NCBI RefSeq assembly: GCF_000147715.2
Contig: NC_017934.1
Coordinates: forward strand, 868,001 to 932,000
DNA: 64,000 nt
Reading direction: 5' to 3'
Source: Mesotoga prima MesG1.Ag.4.2
GTDB lineage: Bacteria; Thermotogota; Thermotogae; Petrotogales; Kosmotogaceae
Part shown: positions 1-8,339 of the stretch, piece by piece
Numbering within the stretch: the first letter of the stretch is position 1
Layout of the letters: each line of letters opens with the position of its first letter
Position numbers and translations under genes: made by a program
The notes under the pieces: model-generated
What the model saw: the letters and a program-made list of their open reading frames with translations, nothing else
Told to the model about the DNA's origin: nothing
Databases searched by the model: none

Positions 1-1191
1 ATACTGGGCGAGCTTCAAGAGCTCGCCCGAACTGCCGGTTATTATGTAACGGAAAGCGTCGTTCAGAATCTTGATTATCCCGATCCAAGACACTACCTTG
101 GAAAAGGAAAGGTTGACTTTGCGAAGAGAATGATTGAAGCCTTTGGTGTATCTCTTGCGATAACGCGACATGAGTTATCGCCGTCTCAGGCGATGAATCT
201 TGAAAGACTGCTGGGGATACATGTCATAGACAGAACGCAGTTGATTCTTGAAATCTTCGCTGAACATGCGACAACCAAAGAGGGAAAACTCGAAGTAGAG
301 CTCGCCAGCCTTAAGTATCAACTTCCGAGACTGAAGGGATTTGGCAGGATGCTTTCACAAACCGGAGCAGGTATAGGTACAAGAGGGCCTGGGGAGAAGA
401 AACTTGAGATAGATAGACGGCAGGCTCAGGACAGAATCTCTCGCCTCAGAAAAGAGATCGAAGAACTCGCGAAACGGAGAGAAATATCACGCAAGAAGAG
501 ACAGTCATCTTCGGTACCTCTTGTTTCTTTTGTTGGCTATACAAATGTTGGGAAATCATCGTTAGTCTCCGAGATTAGCAGCGAGGATCTAATCATAGAG
601 GATAAGCTTTTCGCAACGCTCGATACCCGAGTCAGGAAAGCGAAGTTGCCGGCTGGAATGCAGTTACTGGTTTCCGACACAGTTGGATTCATAAGAGAAT
701 TGCCACACGAGTTGATGGAGAGCTTCAAATCCACGTTGGACGAAGTGAAGTACTCCGATATCCTTGTGGTAGTTTCCGATGCATCTGACATGGCAATCAA
801 AGACAAGTACTCCGTAGTAGACCGTACTCTACGTGAAATAGGTGCGGGAGAGATCAGAAGAATTCACGTTCTGAACAAGATCGATCTCTGTACGAATGAA
901 AGACTGGCCGAACTGGAAGGATCCTTTCCAGATTCAGTAATGGTAAGTGCACTGAGAAGCTACAACATTGAGGGCATACTTAATGAAATCACAAGGAAAC
1001 TCTTTGGTGAGAAGTCCAGAAGAACGTTGAGATTGACTCCTGCCGAGTTTTCGAATTTCATGAGATTTAGAAACTCCGTGGAAGTGCTTTCTGAGAGCTT
1101 TGACAGAGAGCTCATCGAGATCGTATATTTGTCCTCCGATGAGATAAATGAACGGCTCATTTCTTCTATATGTGAGGAGGGAAGAAAATGA
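1..1191 (+). CDS. hflX: GTPase HflX (5' end cut by window edge)
   Basis: HflX is a ribosome-associated GTPase that splits stalled or heat-damaged ribosomes. The frame is open from base 1, and the first 43 codons already show the HflX N-terminal pattern (ELQELARTAGYYV, then PDPRHYLGKGKV), so the gene begins left of the window and the ATG at 130 is internal. Seen downstream: the GTRGPGEKKLEIDRR linker, a helical stretch, Walker A GYTNVGKSS, G3 DTVGFI and G4 NKID. The stop overlaps the next start by 4 bases (ATGA), so the two genes are probably translated together. Confidence 0.95.
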   Translation: MLGELQELARTAGYYVTESVVQNLDYPDPRHYLGKGKVDFAKRMIEAFGVSLAITRHELSPSQAMNLERLLGIHVIDRTQLILEIFAEHATTKEGKLEVELASLKYQLPRLKGFGRMLSQTGAGIGTRGPGEKKLEIDRRQAQDRISRLRKEIEELAKRREISRKKRQSSSVPLVSFVGYTNVGKSSLVSEISSEDLIIEDKLFATLDTRVRKAKLPAGMQLLVSDTVGFIRELPHELMESFKSTLDEVKYSDILVVVSDASDMAIKDKYSVVDRTLREIGAGEIRRIHVLNKIDLCTNERLAELEGSFPDSVMVSALRSYNIEGILNEITRKLFGEKSRRTLRLTPAEFSNFMRFRNSVEVLSESFDRELIEIVYLSSDEINERLISSICEEGRK

Positions 1192-2201
1192 AGAGGTTAT
1201 TATCGGTCATACTGGTAATTCTGACTACTGGAATGTTGTTTTCGGCGACACTTCTTTTTCCTTTGAAGAGGGCACCGGAGATAACGGGCTATTTTGGCGA
1301 GTTTAGGGGGAATTCCAAAAATATCAACTATCCCGAGCATTTCCACATGGGAATGGATTACTCAACTGGAAGTATTGTGGGACTTGATCTTCGTTCTCCA
1401 GACGATTCGTATGTGCACCAGATCTATATAAACCATCCTATATATGGCATTGGGATAGCCCTTACGCTTCCTGAAGTCACGAATATTCTTACTAATGAGG
1501 AAGGTATCAATGTGATCTTTGCGCACGTTAATGAAGTCGGGGACACTTCTACGTTAACGGGAAGAAAACTAAATGATCTTTATCACCAGCTAATTTCTGA
1601 GTTTGGAGATCAGTATGTCGAAGTAACCTTTGACCCTAGAGAGCTTCTTTTCAGAAAGAGCGATGTTGTCGCAAAGTCAGGAAACAGCGGTAATGTTCCT
1701 CCTCATCTTCATCTGGAGGTTAGGGATTCAACAATGCAGACGATAATCAATCCGGGATTCTTTTTCGATACAGGTTCTCCAACTCCAGCAATTGAAATAC
1801 TTGACATAAGAGCGGGCGGAAAAACGTACTCATTTTCGGAAGGTAAACCAACGATAGAAATGACTCCGAACACTCCACTGGATCTTCACGCAAAGGTGCA
1901 GCTGAGGCATCCGATAAGTCCCAAGACTATTGAGCTGTACGTAGAGAACAGTTTGATCTACCAGATAGATTTCGTATCATTTGAATTGGACGAAGTCGAT
2001 AAGGTTCGCGAAATATATTCATCACCATCAACGGAATCGGATTATTGGTTCAACTTAAACTCGAGGATTTCGCTCAGTGTCCTGCCAATAAACATCTGGG
2101 ATGACATCGACTGGACAAATCCTAGAGATGCGAGAGTGGTAGTTCGAGATCACTGGGGGAACGAGGCTTCGAAAGACTTCAGAATTGAAATGAGGAGGTA
2201 A
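1188..2201 (+). CDS. M23-family metallopeptidase, exported
   Basis: A 337-aa protein with a clear signal peptide (MKRLLSVILVILTTGMLFS). Residues about 25-190 resemble the M23/LytM endopeptidase fold that cuts peptidoglycan cross-links: HFHMGMDYS supplies the HxxxD zinc ligands and HLHLEVRD the HxH motif. The C-terminal 140 residues look like a beta-rich domain with no obvious family. The start overlaps the hflX stop, with GAGGAGG just upstream. Activity is inferred from the motifs; the spacing between the two is longer than in small LytM domains, so it may be a divergent subfamily. Confidence 0.8.
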   Translation: MKRLLSVILVILTTGMLFSATLLFPLKRAPEITGYFGEFRGNSKNINYPEHFHMGMDYSTGSIVGLDLRSPDDSYVHQIYINHPIYGIGIALTLPEVTNILTNEEGINVIFAHVNEVGDTSTLTGRKLNDLYHQLISEFGDQYVEVTFDPRELLFRKSDVVAKSGNSGNVPPHLHLEVRDSTMQTIINPGFFFDTGSPTPAIEILDIRAGGKTYSFSEGKPTIEMTPNTPLDLHAKVQLRHPISPKTIELYVENSLIYQIDFVSFELDEVDKVREIYSSPSTESDYWFNLNSRISLSVLPINIWDDIDWTNPRDARVVVRDHWGNEASKDFRIEMRR

Positions 2202-2206
2202 TTCAG

Positions 2207-2512
2207 ATGTTTTTCAAGAAGAAGCCGCGCGATATTGGCAGGAATCCCTTTTACGACAACGGGAACACTGTGGTTGTGCACTTTCAGTGCAACAAGTGCG
2301 GAGAGAAATTCAGAAGCCATCTTAGAAAGTATTACGATGTCAGTGTAAACTATGGAAAGGGTAAGGGTGCTTACAGGCTCGACAAAGAGTTCATTGGCAG
2401 CAACTGTCAGAACAGGATTCAGATCACTGCTGAATTCAATAGAGCTTTCAAACCTTTGTCTTTCGAAATTGTTGGCGGTAGATTCATTTCCAAAGAAGAA
2501 TATGAAGAATAG
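2207..2512 (+). CDS. conserved small protein with CxxC motif, function unknown
   Basis: A 101-aa cytoplasmic protein. The centre carries CNKCGEKF (one CxxC knuckle) and a later single Cys in GSNCQNR, which may hold a metal, although a full four-ligand zinc ribbon is not visible. The N-terminus is basic (MFFKKKPRDIGRNPFYDNG). It lies 5 bases after the M23 peptidase and 22 bases before metK, so it belongs to the same operon. I do not recognise the family; the length, the in-operon position and the codon use like its neighbours support a real gene. Confidence 0.7.
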   Translation: MFFKKKPRDIGRNPFYDNGNTVVVHFQCNKCGEKFRSHLRKYYDVSVNYGKGKGAYRLDKEFIGSNCQNRIQITAEFNRAFKPLSFEIVGGRFISKEEYEE

Positions 2513-2534
2513 ATTCATTTTGTAGGAGGCAGTT

Positions 2535-3716
2535 ATGAAGACTTGGTTGTTCACCAGTGAAAGTGTTACGGAAGGCCATCCCGATAAGATGGCCGATCAG
2601 ATTTCCGATGCAATTTTGGATGCAATGTTAACACAGGATGAGAACTCGAGGGTCGCAGTTGAGACTCTTCTTGCTACAGGGGTTGCAGTAGTTGCTGGAG
2701 AGGTAAGTACAAAAGCCTATGTCGATATTCCGAGAGTTGTCAGAGACACAATTCTCGATATTGGATACAACAGGGCTAAGTTTGGTTTCGATGGGGAAAC
2801 CTGTGCAGTTCTCACAAGTATAGACGAGCAGTCACCGGATATAGCTCTTGGAGTTGACAGGTCCTATGAGGCAAAGAAGAATGATGTAGATAGATACGCA
2901 CTTATTGGAGCCGGTGATCAGGGTATGATGTTTGGTTACGCAACGAACGAGACGCCGGAAATGATGCCTTTGCCTATCGTTCTCGCCCATAGACTTGCCA
3001 GAAGACTCAGTCAGGTTAGAAGGGATGGAACCGTCCAAGGCTTCAGGCCTGATGGAAAGACCCAAGTTACCGTTAAGTATCAAGACGGAAAACCGGTTGG
3101 TGTGACTGCTATTGTAGTTTCAACACAGCATGATCCCGATCTGACCAGTCACGAAATCGAAAGACTTGTCGTTGACAATGTGGTAGCTCCGGTAATCGAG
3201 CATGATCTATTGCTTGAGGGCGTCGAAATCTTCGTGAATCCAACCGGGCGTTTTGTCAAGGGTGGACCTTCGGCCGATACTGGTTTGACCGGGAGAAAGA
3301 TTATTGTCGATACCTATGGAGGCTGGATACCTCATGGCGGAGGCGCCTTTAGCGGTAAGGATCCGACGAAAGTTGATAGGTCGGCCCATTACATGGCCAG
3401 ATACACCGCGAAGAACATCGTAGCCGCCGGATTGGCGGAACGAGTAACACTTCAGTTGGCTTATGCAATTGGAGTTGCAAAACCCGTGTCGTTCATGATA
3501 GATGCTCACGATACGGAGAAGGTGGATCTCGAGAAATTAAGGAAGGCCGTTCTAAAGGTTTTTGACTTCAGGCCCGCTGCCATCATAGACCGTTTGAATC
3601 TCAGGAGACCAATCTACAGACAGATAGCCGCATTTGGTCATTTCGGCAGGATTGATGTTGATCTTCCCTGGGAAGAAACCGATGCGGTAGACCAATTGAA
3701 GAAAGCACTGGATTGA
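2535..3716 (+). CDS. metK: S-adenosylmethionine synthase
   Basis: Makes S-adenosylmethionine from methionine and ATP. The 393-aa length is normal for bacterial MetK. Signature motifs are all present: [17 protein letters not shown] at the N-terminus, [12 protein letters not shown] (ATP/methionine loop) near residue 120, and [19 protein letters not shown] (phosphate-binding loop) near residue 265. TAGGAGG sits 8 bases before the ATG. No SAM riboswitch is visible in the 22-base gap upstream, so expression probably depends on the hflX-M23 operon or on an internal promoter. Confidence 0.97.
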   Translation: MKTWLFTSESVTEGHPDKMADQISDAILDAMLTQDENSRVAVETLLATGVAVVAGEVSTKAYVDIPRVVRDTILDIGYNRAKFGFDGETCAVLTSIDEQSPDIALGVDRSYEAKKNDVDRYALIGAGDQGMMFGYATNETPEMMPLPIVLAHRLARRLSQVRRDGTVQGFRPDGKTQVTVKYQDGKPVGVTAIVVSTQHDPDLTSHEIERLVVDNVVAPVIEHDLLLEGVEIFVNPTGRFVKGGPSADTGLTGRKIIVDTYGGWIPHGGGAFSGKDPTKVDRSAHYMARYTAKNIVAAGLAERVTLQLAYAIGVAKPVSFMIDAHDTEKVDLEKLRKAVLKVFDFRPAAIIDRLNLRRPIYRQIAAFGHFGRIDVDLPWEETDAVDQLKKALD

Positions 3717-3760
3717 TGATACAATAAACAGGTAAATCTCGAAAGGAGGAGAAGTGATAA

Positions 3761-4039
3761 GTGCCTAACAATGCATCAGCAAAAAAGAGAGTAAGACAGA
3801 CCGCCAAGAAAACAATGATGAACAAGGCTGTCAGAACGAAATTTAGGAATGCTTCAAAGAAGCTGTATAAAGCTATAGAAGAGGGTGAAGATCCAAAGCT
3901 CGTTTCGTCCATGCTCAGTGAAGTATATTCTACTCTCGATAAGGCGGCTAAGTCCGGGACGATACACAAGAATACGGCTTCCCGTAAAAAGGCTAGATTG
4001 ACCTCAAAAGTGAAAACATACGTCGAAACGAGAGGATAA
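3761..4039 (+). CDS. rpsT: 30S ribosomal protein S20
   Basis: Basic, helical 92-aa protein of the 30S subunit (binds 16S rRNA). The start MPNNASAKKRVRQTAKK and the A-rich, K-rich helices are typical of S20. The start codon is GTG at 3761, chosen because AGGAGG at 3744-3749 lies at a workable distance and the Pro-Asn-Asn start matches the family. A strong terminator follows directly, so rpsT ends this transcript. Confidence 0.96.
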   Translation: MPNNASAKKRVRQTAKKTMMNKAVRTKFRNASKKLYKAIEEGEDPKLVSSMLSEVYSTLDKAAKSGTIHKNTASRKKARLTSKVKTYVETRG

Positions 4040-4053
4040 TACAATCAAAAATG

Positions 4054-4083
4054 AAAAAAGGTGGCTTTAGCCACCTTTTTTTG
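4054..4083. terminator. bidirectional rho-independent terminator
   Basis: Perfect stem AAAAAAGGTGGC / GCCACCTTTTTT with loop TTTA. It has a T run on both strands, so it can end rpsT (plus) and the ABC ATPase gene (minus), which converge here. Confidence 0.92.
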
Positions 4084-4099
4084 CTGTCAACAGCAGCAA

Positions 4100-5239
4100 T
4101 CAAAGATTCTCTGGAGTTGCGTCCTGATGTGTCCCAGCGAGGACGTTCTCTTCAGTCTCAGGATCGAACAAATGCATCATCGACATATCGAAAACAAGAT
4201 CCATCTTGTCACCGGCAACCGCTCTGCTCTTTGGGTCTACTTTCGCCACAATGTCATCTCCGTGAATGTTAGCATGGATAAGCGTTTCGCTACCTAGAGG
4301 TTCAACAACGTCTACACTGCCCTTGACTGTATACTCATCCTTTGGCGCGACGGCGTACATCTTGTCGTATATATCCTCCGGTCTTATGCCGAATGTGATG
4401 TCCTTACCGACCAAACCTTTAACTTTGTCAACCTTGTCTTCAGGGACCAGAAGTTTCATGTCTTCTTTGACGACCCAAACACTACCGTTTTCGGATACAA
4501 GCTTTGCGCTTATGAAGTTCATTGCTGGAGTTCCTATAAACCCCGCGACAAACTTATTTCTCGGTTCAAAGTAGACCGAATAAGGATCACCTATCTGCTG
4601 AATAATGCCATCTTTCATTATGACAATCTTGTCTGCCATTGTCATTGCTTCAACCTGGTCGTGAGTGACGTAGATGATCGTTGCCTGTAGATTCTGGTGG
4701 AGCCTCTTCAGTTCCGCCCTCATCTGCACCCTCAGCTTCGCATCCAGGTTGGATAGAGGTTCGTCAAAGAGGAAGACTTTTGGCTTTCTAACTATCGCTC
4801 TTCCAACGGCAACCCTCTGTCTCTGACCACCGGAAAGCTGCTTTGGCTTTCGATCAAGTAGCTGCTCTATTCCAAGGATTCTGGCAGCTTCCCTGACTCT
4901 TTCCTCAATCTCGGGCTTGGGTGTCTTCCTAAGTTTCAATCCGAATGCCATATTCTCATAAACAGACATGTGCGGGTAAAGAGCATAATTCTGGAAAACC
5001 ATAGCGATGTCTCTATCCTTAGGTTCGACATCGTTAACGACTTTACCACCGATTTTTATTGTTCCCTCGGTGATTTCTTCCAATCCGGCTATCATTCTCA
5101 ATGTCGTTGTCTTTCCACAGCCGGAAGGGCCCAGTAAAACAAGGAACTCTTTGTCTTTTACTTCCAGATTTGCATCCAAAACAGCTTTGACTCCATTTGG
5201 GTAAGTCTTACCTACCTTCTCGAGGATAACTTCTGCCAT
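4100..5239 (-). CDS. carbohydrate ABC transporter ATP-binding protein (MsmK/UgpC/MalK type)
   Basis: A 379-aa ATPase that powers sugar-type ABC importers at the inner face of the membrane. Seen: Walker A GPSGCGKTTT, Q-loop FQNYALYPHMSVYENMAFG, signature LSGGQRQRVAVGRAIVRKP, Walker B VFLFDEPLSNLDAKLR, H-loop VTHDQVEAMT, and a C-terminal regulatory MOP/TOBE domain (about residues 240-370: GIRPEDIYD, VEPLGSETLIHANI). No permease or binding protein lies beside it, as with MsmX-like shared ATPases that serve several sugar transporters; that shared role is an inference. Confidence 0.92.
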   Translation of the reverse strand: MAEVILEKVGKTYPNGVKAVLDANLEVKDKEFLVLLGPSGCGKTTTLRMIAGLEEITEGTIKIGGKVVNDVEPKDRDIAMVFQNYALYPHMSVYENMAFGLKLRKTPKPEIEERVREAARILGIEQLLDRKPKQLSGGQRQRVAVGRAIVRKPKVFLFDEPLSNLDAKLRVQMRAELKRLHQNLQATIIYVTHDQVEAMTMADKIVIMKDGIIQQIGDPYSVYFEPRNKFVAGFIGTPAMNFISAKLVSENGSVWVVKEDMKLLVPEDKVDKVKGLVGKDITFGIRPEDIYDKMYAVAPKDEYTVKGSVDVVEPLGSETLIHANIHGDDIVAKVDPKSRAVAGDKMDLVFDMSMMHLFDPETEENVLAGTHQDATPENL

Positions 5240-5251
5240 CTTACACCTCCG

Positions 5252-5512
5252 TCAATCATCGTCGACTTGAACAATAAGATCCTTTATTTCAACATCCATC
5301 GCTTCATCGCCAGCGTCCATTAAATAGAGATCATAAACCCTCTCAAGAAACCTGTTGAAGAGCACGTACTTGCGATAGTCCATCACTACAGCCTTGGGAA
5401 GACCGTTTTTTGTTATAATTATATCGGCCTTCTCACAATCGTCAACGACCTTTGAAAAGTGTGTTTTTGCTTCGGCCAGAGAAAAAAAAGAGAGCTCATG
5501 TAATCTTGACAA
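5252..5512 (-). CDS. solitary Phd/YefM-like antitoxin-type protein
   Basis: A Phd-type domain: SFFSLAEAKTHFSKVVDDCEKADIIITKNGLPKAVVMDYRKY matches the usual pattern of a helix that lines up the strand pair followed by a 'KNGKPvAVl' strand. Phd proteins bind DNA as dimers and neutralise a toxin with the C-terminal tail, which is acidic here (VDDD). I chose the TTG at 5512 (86 aa) because GAGGTGG lies just upstream; longer forms from ATG at 5548 or 5542 lack a ribosome site. No toxin gene is next to it, so it may be an orphan regulator. It is divergent from the Nqr-like operon. Confidence 0.7.
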   Translation of the reverse strand: MSRLHELSFFSLAEAKTHFSKVVDDCEKADIIITKNGLPKAVVMDYRKYVLFNRFLERVYDLYLMDAGDEAMDVEIKDLIVQVDDD

Positions 5513-5530
5513 AGGAACCACCTCGGGACC

Positions 5531-5560
5531 ATTATACAGCATGACCATAATTATAGTCAA
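5531..5560 (-). promoter_or_regulatory. possible promoter for the Phd-like gene
   Basis: On the minus strand TTGACT (5560-5555) is followed after 18 bases by a perfect TATAAT (5536-5531). Transcription from it would start almost at the Shine-Dalgarno of the TTG start at 5512, giving a very short leader. A perfect TTGACA on the plus strand at 5506-5511 overlaps that gene start but lacks a well-spaced -10 element. Confidence 0.4.
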
Positions 5561-5578
5561 GCTTTGGAGGTGCCAGAG

Positions 5579-6502
5579 ATGGCGAAGAAGTTTTTCTTGA
5601 AACAACCAATGATGAGAAAGGTAATCTACGCTCTCCTTCCAATTCTGATCTTCGCTGTCGGTAATTTCGGCTGGGTAGTGTTTTCCAAGGTTTTTCTATC
5701 CATTCTCATCTCGGTTTTTGTCGAATGGTTATTCGAAAAGAAAAAGGGAAAACCCGTCAGCGAGGCCTCAATAGTCACCGGCTTTCTGATTGGCCTGATT
5801 CTTCCACCGGCAGTGCCCTTCTGGATTGTAATTGTTGCCTCTTCATTTGCGATGATCTTTGCGAAAATGGCCTTCGGGGGTTTCGCGAAGAATCTCTACA
5901 ATCCGGCCTTGGTAGGAAGGGCCTTTGTCTATATTAGCTTTCCCGCAGCCGTTCAACAGAGCTGGACGCCGGCGGTTCAAAGCTGGGGACAGGGATTCGT
6001 TCGCTGGATCAGCTCCGATATCATTACCATGGCTACTCCAGCGAATGTCATCAGAAGTGGAGGAAGTGTAAGTGCGTGGAGGATGATATTTGGCAATATC
6101 TCCGGCTCATCAGGTGAAACAGCAAAGTGGTTGATAGCAGCTGCAGCTGTGTACCTTATTATCACCAAAGTTGCTTCGTGGAAGATAATTGTCTCGACGC
6201 TTTTGTCAGCATTTGTCATGTCAGGGATTGTCTATATATTCGACCCTTCTAAAATGAGCCCGTTTCACTGGATTATTGGAGGTAGTATATTGTTTGGGGC
6301 AGTATTCATGGCCACCGACCCTGTAAGCGCTCCGAAGAAAGAAAAGTCGAAATGGATATATGGAGCTATGATCGGTTCACTAGCGGTGATAATAGGGTCT
6401 TTCTCTCTTTTCGGTGCGGGTCTCATGTTTGCTGTTCTCATTGCAAACACGTTTGCGTCTCTTCTAGATTACCTTAACACCCCGAAGAAGGTGAGGGCAT
6501 GA
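5579..6502 (+). CDS. Na+-translocating oxidoreductase subunit NqrB/RnfD
   Basis: Integral membrane subunit that carries covalent FMN in Nqr and Rnf pumps. About 307 aa with eight or more hydrophobic segments; VTGFLIGLILPP, FAKNLYNPALVGRAFVYISFP and GAVFMATDPVSAP are family landmarks. The usual S-G-A-T FMN site appears as T-M-A-T (ITMATPANV), so the acceptor Thr is kept but the Gly is not. Start ATG at 5579 is set by TTGGAGG at 5564-5570. The stop overlaps the next start (ATGA). It is shorter than NqrB of Vibrio (about 410 aa) and closer to RnfD. Confidence 0.88.
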   Translation: MAKKFFLKQPMMRKVIYALLPILIFAVGNFGWVVFSKVFLSILISVFVEWLFEKKKGKPVSEASIVTGFLIGLILPPAVPFWIVIVASSFAMIFAKMAFGGFAKNLYNPALVGRAFVYISFPAAVQQSWTPAVQSWGQGFVRWISSDIITMATPANVIRSGGSVSAWRMIFGNISGSSGETAKWLIAAAAVYLIITKVASWKIIVSTLLSAFVMSGIVYIFDPSKMSPFHWIIGGSILFGAVFMATDPVSAPKKEKSKWIYGAMIGSLAVIIGSFSLFGAGLMFAVLIANTFASLLDYLNTPKKVRA

Positions 6503-7119
6503 GTGGCAGATTGTACTCAGTAGTATTTACCTTTGTTCTCACGACGATCTTCGTTTTATGTCTTGCTGGCATTAACGCTTTGGCTTCCGGCACGATCGAG
6601 AAGAATGAACAACTCGAGTTCCAAAGATCTCTCGTTTACGTGTTTAATCTCGCAGAAGACATCGACTCAGTCTCAGATGAGGAAATTCTAGGGCTTTATG
6701 GCAACAGGATTGAAGAGATCACCGGGGATCAGACAGTTTACATTGTCAACAAAGATGGCTCAAAGGAGTTAGCCTTTACAGTACAGAGTCCGGGTTTGTG
6801 GGGGACAATTACGGCACTTATTGCATTCAATGAGGAGGGAACGAGGATTACCGGAATAGATTTCGTCAGCCACTCGGAGACGCCCGGTCTTGGAGGTAGA
6901 ATTGACGAAAGTCGGTTCAAGGAGCAGTTCAGAGGAGAGCAGATCTCTTCAGATCCCTCTGCAAGAGTGGCTGTGGTTACGGGACAGGATACTGTCTCTA
7001 AAGAAGATGCTCGAGTTGACGCAATTACGGGAGCCACCAGAACATCTGAATCAATACAGATCCTCTTGAACAAGGCGATTAATTCTGTATTACCCGTCGT
7101 TCGCGAGGTGGTGAAATAA
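6499..7119 (+). CDS. Na+-translocating oxidoreductase subunit NqrC/RnfG (FMN-binding)
   Basis: 206-aa protein with one N-terminal membrane anchor (FVLTTIFVLCLAGINALAS) and an outward FMN-binding domain. Landmarks: ITGIDFVSHSETPGLGGRI (HxETPGLG) and DAITGATRTSESI, where the Thr of TGAT is the expected covalent FMN acceptor. It is coupled to the gene before it by a 4-base overlap and separated from the next by one base. Confidence 0.92.
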   Translation: MSGRLYSVVFTFVLTTIFVLCLAGINALASGTIEKNEQLEFQRSLVYVFNLAEDIDSVSDEEILGLYGNRIEEITGDQTVYIVNKDGSKELAFTVQSPGLWGTITALIAFNEEGTRITGIDFVSHSETPGLGGRIDESRFKEQFRGEQISSDPSARVAVVTGQDTVSKEDARVDAITGATRTSESIQILLNKAINSVLPVVREVVK

Positions 7120-7120
7120 A

Positions 7121-7720
7121 ATGGCTGATTCCAAGAAGACGGTCTTTCTTGCAAACATCTGGAAGAATAATCCGGTAATAGTGCAGATTCTGGGGATCTG
7201 TTCTGCTCTAGCAGTCACAAACAACCTGACAAACACTCTGATTATGGGAGTAGGTCTAATCTTCGTTACCGCTTTCTCTTCACTGACCATCTCCGCTCTC
7301 AGAAAACTGATTCCAAGAAACGTGCGGATGATGATTCAGGTTCTTATTATTGCAACTTACGTGATAATTCTCGATATTGTCCTCAAAGCATATCTACCCT
7401 CTATCAGCAAGGCTCTTGGTCCTTATGTTGGGTTGATAATAACGAACTGTATCATTATGGGACGAGCAGAAGCCTTTGCCCAGTCTCACGGTCCGATTCT
7501 TTCCTTTCTCGACGGCGTCTCCGCGGGAATTGGCTATTCGCTGATTCTTCTTGCCGTAGCCTTTATAAGAGAGCTTCTGGGTTTTGGCACGATTTTTGGA
7601 GTGAGAGTTATGCCGGAAAGTTTCACTCCTTGGGTGATAATGATAATGGCTCCCAGCGCCTTCTTTATTTTAGGTGCGATAATCTGGATCGCGAGAACGC
7701 CGATCGTCAAGAAGAAGTAA
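7121..7720 (+). CDS. Na+-translocating oxidoreductase subunit NqrD/RnfE
   Basis: 199-aa membrane protein with about six hydrophobic segments. ENPV-like start (FLANIWKNNPVIVQILGICSALAVTN), then LITNCIIMGRAEAFA, matches the RnfE/NqrD family, which forms the transmembrane iron centre with the RnfA/NqrE subunit (conserved Cys in GICSALA and TNCIIMGR are both present). It sits in the middle of the operon. Confidence 0.93.
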   Translation: MADSKKTVFLANIWKNNPVIVQILGICSALAVTNNLTNTLIMGVGLIFVTAFSSLTISALRKLIPRNVRMMIQVLIIATYVIILDIVLKAYLPSISKALGPYVGLIITNCIIMGRAEAFAQSHGPILSFLDGVSAGIGYSLILLAVAFIRELLGFGTIFGVRVMPESFTPWVIMIMAPSAFFILGAIIWIARTPIVKKK

Positions 7721-7732
7721 GGGGGGGTTTAG

Positions 7733-8326
7733 ATGGGAGTTCCACTTAATCCATTTGTAATAATGATAGCGGCGGCATTGACAAGTAATATGGTGCTGAG
7801 CAATTTCCTGGGGATGTGCTCTTTCATATCGGTTTCTAAAGACATAAAAACTGCCAATGGGCTTGGTATGGCAGTGACATTCGTTCTTACGCTTACTTCT
7901 GTTCTCAACTACATAGTCTACTATTACATATTAGTTCCTCTGAATCTCGATTATCTTAGGTACATAGTGTTCATTGTTGTAATCGCTGCTTTTGTGCAGT
8001 TCCTGGAAATGATCATTGAAAGATTCTCTCCGACTCTCTACATCAACTTGGGAATCTTCTTACCCCTCATCACAGTCAATTGCGCAATTCTCGGTGGAGT
8101 TCTCTTCATGATAATCAGAGAGTACAGCCTCATCCAGTCTCTGTTCTTTGGGTTCGGTTCTGGTGCTGGCTGGTGGCTTGCGATAGTCGCACTGTCTGCA
8201 ATGCGCATGAGAATGAGAGAGAATGATCTACCTCCTCAATTGGTTGGCCCAGGCATTACAATGATAATTATCGGAATCATGGCACTTGCCTTTATGGGTT
8301 TTTCGGGCATGTTGCCCGTTCAATAA
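7733..8326 (+). CDS. Na+-translocating oxidoreductase subunit NqrE/RnfA
   Basis: 197-aa membrane protein, pseudo-symmetric partner of the preceding subunit. Seen: SNMVLSNFLGMCSFISVSK and LPLITVNCAILGGVLF, each with the conserved Cys expected to ligate the membrane iron site. Hydrophobic throughout. Preceded by a G-rich ribosome site (AAGGGGGGG) 8 bases before the ATG. Confidence 0.93.
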   Translation: MGVPLNPFVIMIAAALTSNMVLSNFLGMCSFISVSKDIKTANGLGMAVTFVLTLTSVLNYIVYYYILVPLNLDYLRYIVFIVVIAAFVQFLEMIIERFSPTLYINLGIFLPLITVNCAILGGVLFMIIREYSLIQSLFFGFGSGAGWWLAIVALSAMRMRMRENDLPPQLVGPGITMIIIGIMALAFMGFSGMLPVQ

Positions 8327-8339
8327 GGTGGTGTTTTGA

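Noticed and set aside
2513-2534. SAM riboswitch before metK
   Set aside because: Only 22 bases separate the genes, too short for any known SAM aptamer.
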